DNA of 42,367 bases from assembly GCA_903900705.1 (NCBI GenBank), contig CAIUOG010000079.1, positions 1 through 42,367 on the forward strand. The letters run 5' to 3'. Positions within the stretch are counted from its first letter, which is position 1. Each line of letters begins with the position of its first letter. Of this stretch, positions 41,327-42,367 are shown piece after piece. The notes beneath the pieces were generated by a model. It saw only the letters and a list, made by a program, of their open reading frames with translations, was not told the DNA's origin and searched no databases. Source of the stretch: an uncultured Acidobacteriia bacterium (GTDB lineage Bacteria; Acidobacteriota; Terriglobia; Bryobacterales; Bryobacteraceae). The position numbers and the translations under genes are program-made.

Positions 41327-42367
41327 TTGAACGAACTCGTTAAATACTCTGTCGACGAAGCTATCGCGGTCATAACAATCGACAATCCACCCGTCAATGC
41401 GCTGAGTCCCGGAGTGCCGGAAGGAATCCTGCGGGGTGTGCAGAGAGCGAATGAAGATCCGATGGTGCGCGCGATTGTGGTGATCGGAGCGGGCTCGACC
41501 TTCATTGCCGGAGCGGACATCCGGGAGTTCGCGAAGATTGTCTCGGGCGAGGCGCAGGGCGTGGATCTGGCCGGAATCATTCTGCAGATTGAGGACTCGC
41601 GGAAACCGGTGGTGATGGCGCTGCACGGGACGGCGTTCGGCGGCGGTCTGGAGGTCGCGATGGGCGGCCATTACCGCGTGATTTCGCCCACCGGCATGGT
41701 GGGGCAGCCGGAGGTCAAGCTGGGTCTGATTCCGGGCGCGGCGGGCACGCAGCGGTTGCCGCGTTTGGCGGGCGTGCGGCTGGCGGTGGAGATGTGCGCG
41801 TTCGGGGAACCGATTGGCGCGAAGGCCGCGCTCGAAGCCCGTATTGTGGATCGGATCATTGAAGGCGACCTGCTGAAAGGCGCGAAGTCCTTTGCGTGGG
41901 AAGTTTCGCGGAAGCCCTTCCGCAAAGTGCGCGACCGGCGGGAACGGCTGACCGATGTGGATCCGCTGATCTTCACCGGGGCGGTGGATAAGGCGAAGGC
42001 GACCCGGAAGCACCAGGAAGCGCCGCTGGCCGCGATTGAAGCTGTGGAGGCCGCCATCCGGCATTTTGAACGCGGCTGCCAGATGGAGCGGGAACTGTTT
42101 GAACAGTGCCTGCGCTCCACGCAGTCGAAGTCGCTGATCCATGCGTTTTTCGGCGAGCGGACGGTGGCGAAGATCCCGGACGTTCCCAAAGACACGCCAG
42201 TACTGAAGATCGCCAAAGCGGCGGTCGTGGGCGCGGGGACCATGGGCGCCGGCATCGCAATGAACTATGCGAATGCGGGCATTCCGGTGATTCTCAAGGA
42301 AACAACGAAGCATGCGCTCGACCGCGGCATGGGGACCATCAGGAACAACTACGCCGCGTCGGTCCGC
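41327..42367 (+). CDS. FadB-like enoyl-CoA hydratase/3-hydroxyacyl-CoA dehydrogenase, 3' end outside window
   Basis: 347 codons in the window, open to the right edge. The TTG at 41327 is preceded by GAGG (41316-41319) at 7 nt spacing. The N-terminal crotonase domain has VNALSPGVPEG, FIAGADIREF, HGTAFGGGLEVAMGGHYR and GLIPGAAGTQRLPRL; the NAD-binding domain begins at about residue 302 with AAVVGAGTMGAGIAMNYANAG. It catalyses hydration and oxidation in fatty-acid beta-oxidation. The remaining dehydrogenase domain is missing only because the window ends. It diverges from the ThDP enzyme with 35 bp between start codons. Confidence 0.93.
   Translation, partial: MNELVKYSVDEAIAVITIDNPPVNALSPGVPEGILRGVQRANEDPMVRAIVVIGAGSTFIAGADIREFAKIVSGEAQGVDLAGIILQIEDSRKPVVMALHGTAFGGGLEVAMGGHYRVISPTGMVGQPEVKLGLIPGAAGTQRLPRLAGVRLAVEMCAFGEPIGAKAALEARIVDRIIEGDLLKGAKSFAWEVSRKPFRKVRDRRERLTDVDPLIFTGAVDKAKATRKHQEAPLAAIEAVEAAIRHFERGCQMERELFEQCLRSTQSKSLIHAFFGERTVAKIPDVPKDTPVLKIAKAAVVGAGTMGAGIAMNYANAGIPVILKETTKHALDRGMGTIRNNYAASVR

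Noticed and set aside
1-42367. CRISPR array, tRNA/rRNA genes, insertion sequences, defence or phage systems
   Set aside because: I saw no repeat-spacer pattern, no tRNA-like cloverleaf in the short intergenic gaps, and no transposase, integrase, restriction or toxin-antitoxin family. Intergenic gaps are all below about 210 bp.

Overview
The window is high-GC bacterial chromosome, densely coded, with 31 genes (two cut by the window edges) and no rRNA, tRNA, CRISPR array, insertion sequence or phage gene that I can see. The gene mix suggests Acidobacteriota, most likely the Bryobacterales/Solibacter group: a PSCyt1-DUF1549-DUF1553 protein paired with a Tat-exported DUF1501 protein, DUF6152, a YXWGXW-repeat protein, an HEXXH-type dipeptidyl-peptidase III, many secreted proteins of unknown role, and GTG/TTG starts. 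This is inference from family content; no marker gene is present.

Region 1-13.9 kb. A minus-strand operon runs SpoIIE-type phosphatase > DCC/lipase-maturation-factor fusion > phosphoglucomutase (pgm). Then come a secreted M20 peptidase (+), a second minus unit of dipeptidyl-peptidase III > hybrid histidine kinase, a minimal histidine kinase (+), a YXWGXW protein (-), a DUF6152 protein with an overlapping secreted partner (+), and a PaaK-like protein lacking the usual ATP loop (-).

Region 14.0-18.7 kb. A tight plus-strand operon encodes an acyl-CoA carboxylase beta subunit, an AtuA-type DUF1446 protein, a separate small AtuA C-terminal domain, an enoyl-CoA hydratase and an acyl-ACP thioesterase. 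It looks like a catabolic module for branched or terpenoid acids, without its biotin carboxylase.

Region 18.7-30.2 kb. This holds a DUF2007-like protein and a GT-C membrane protein (-), a CusF-like lipoprotein and a methyltransferase/beta-helix fusion (+), a Cho/UvrC-like nuclease with a start-codon problem (-), DUF5995 (+), a PepSY-like protein (-), and a second GT-C-like membrane protein (-) preceded by a structured RNA leader with an intrinsic terminator. YtxH > metallo-beta-lactamase-fold hydrolase > P5C dehydrogenase form a minus operon.

Region 30.2-42.4 kb. This holds the PSCyt1/DUF1549/DUF1553-DUF1501 pair (+), galU (-), a 7Fe ferredoxin with a strong terminator (+), transketolase (+), an operon of ThDP enzyme > SDR > SGNH hydrolase (-), and the start of a FadB-like multifunctional beta-oxidation gene (+).

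The most interesting points are the split-AtuA carboxylase module beside a PaaK-like protein without its ATP loop, the in-frame methyltransferase/beta-helix fusion with an internal signal peptide, the RNA element with mutually exclusive stems and a terminator just before a start codon, a duplicated gene end between tkt and the SGNH gene, and a switch of strand composition (C-rich to G-rich plus strand) between about 13 and 17 kb.
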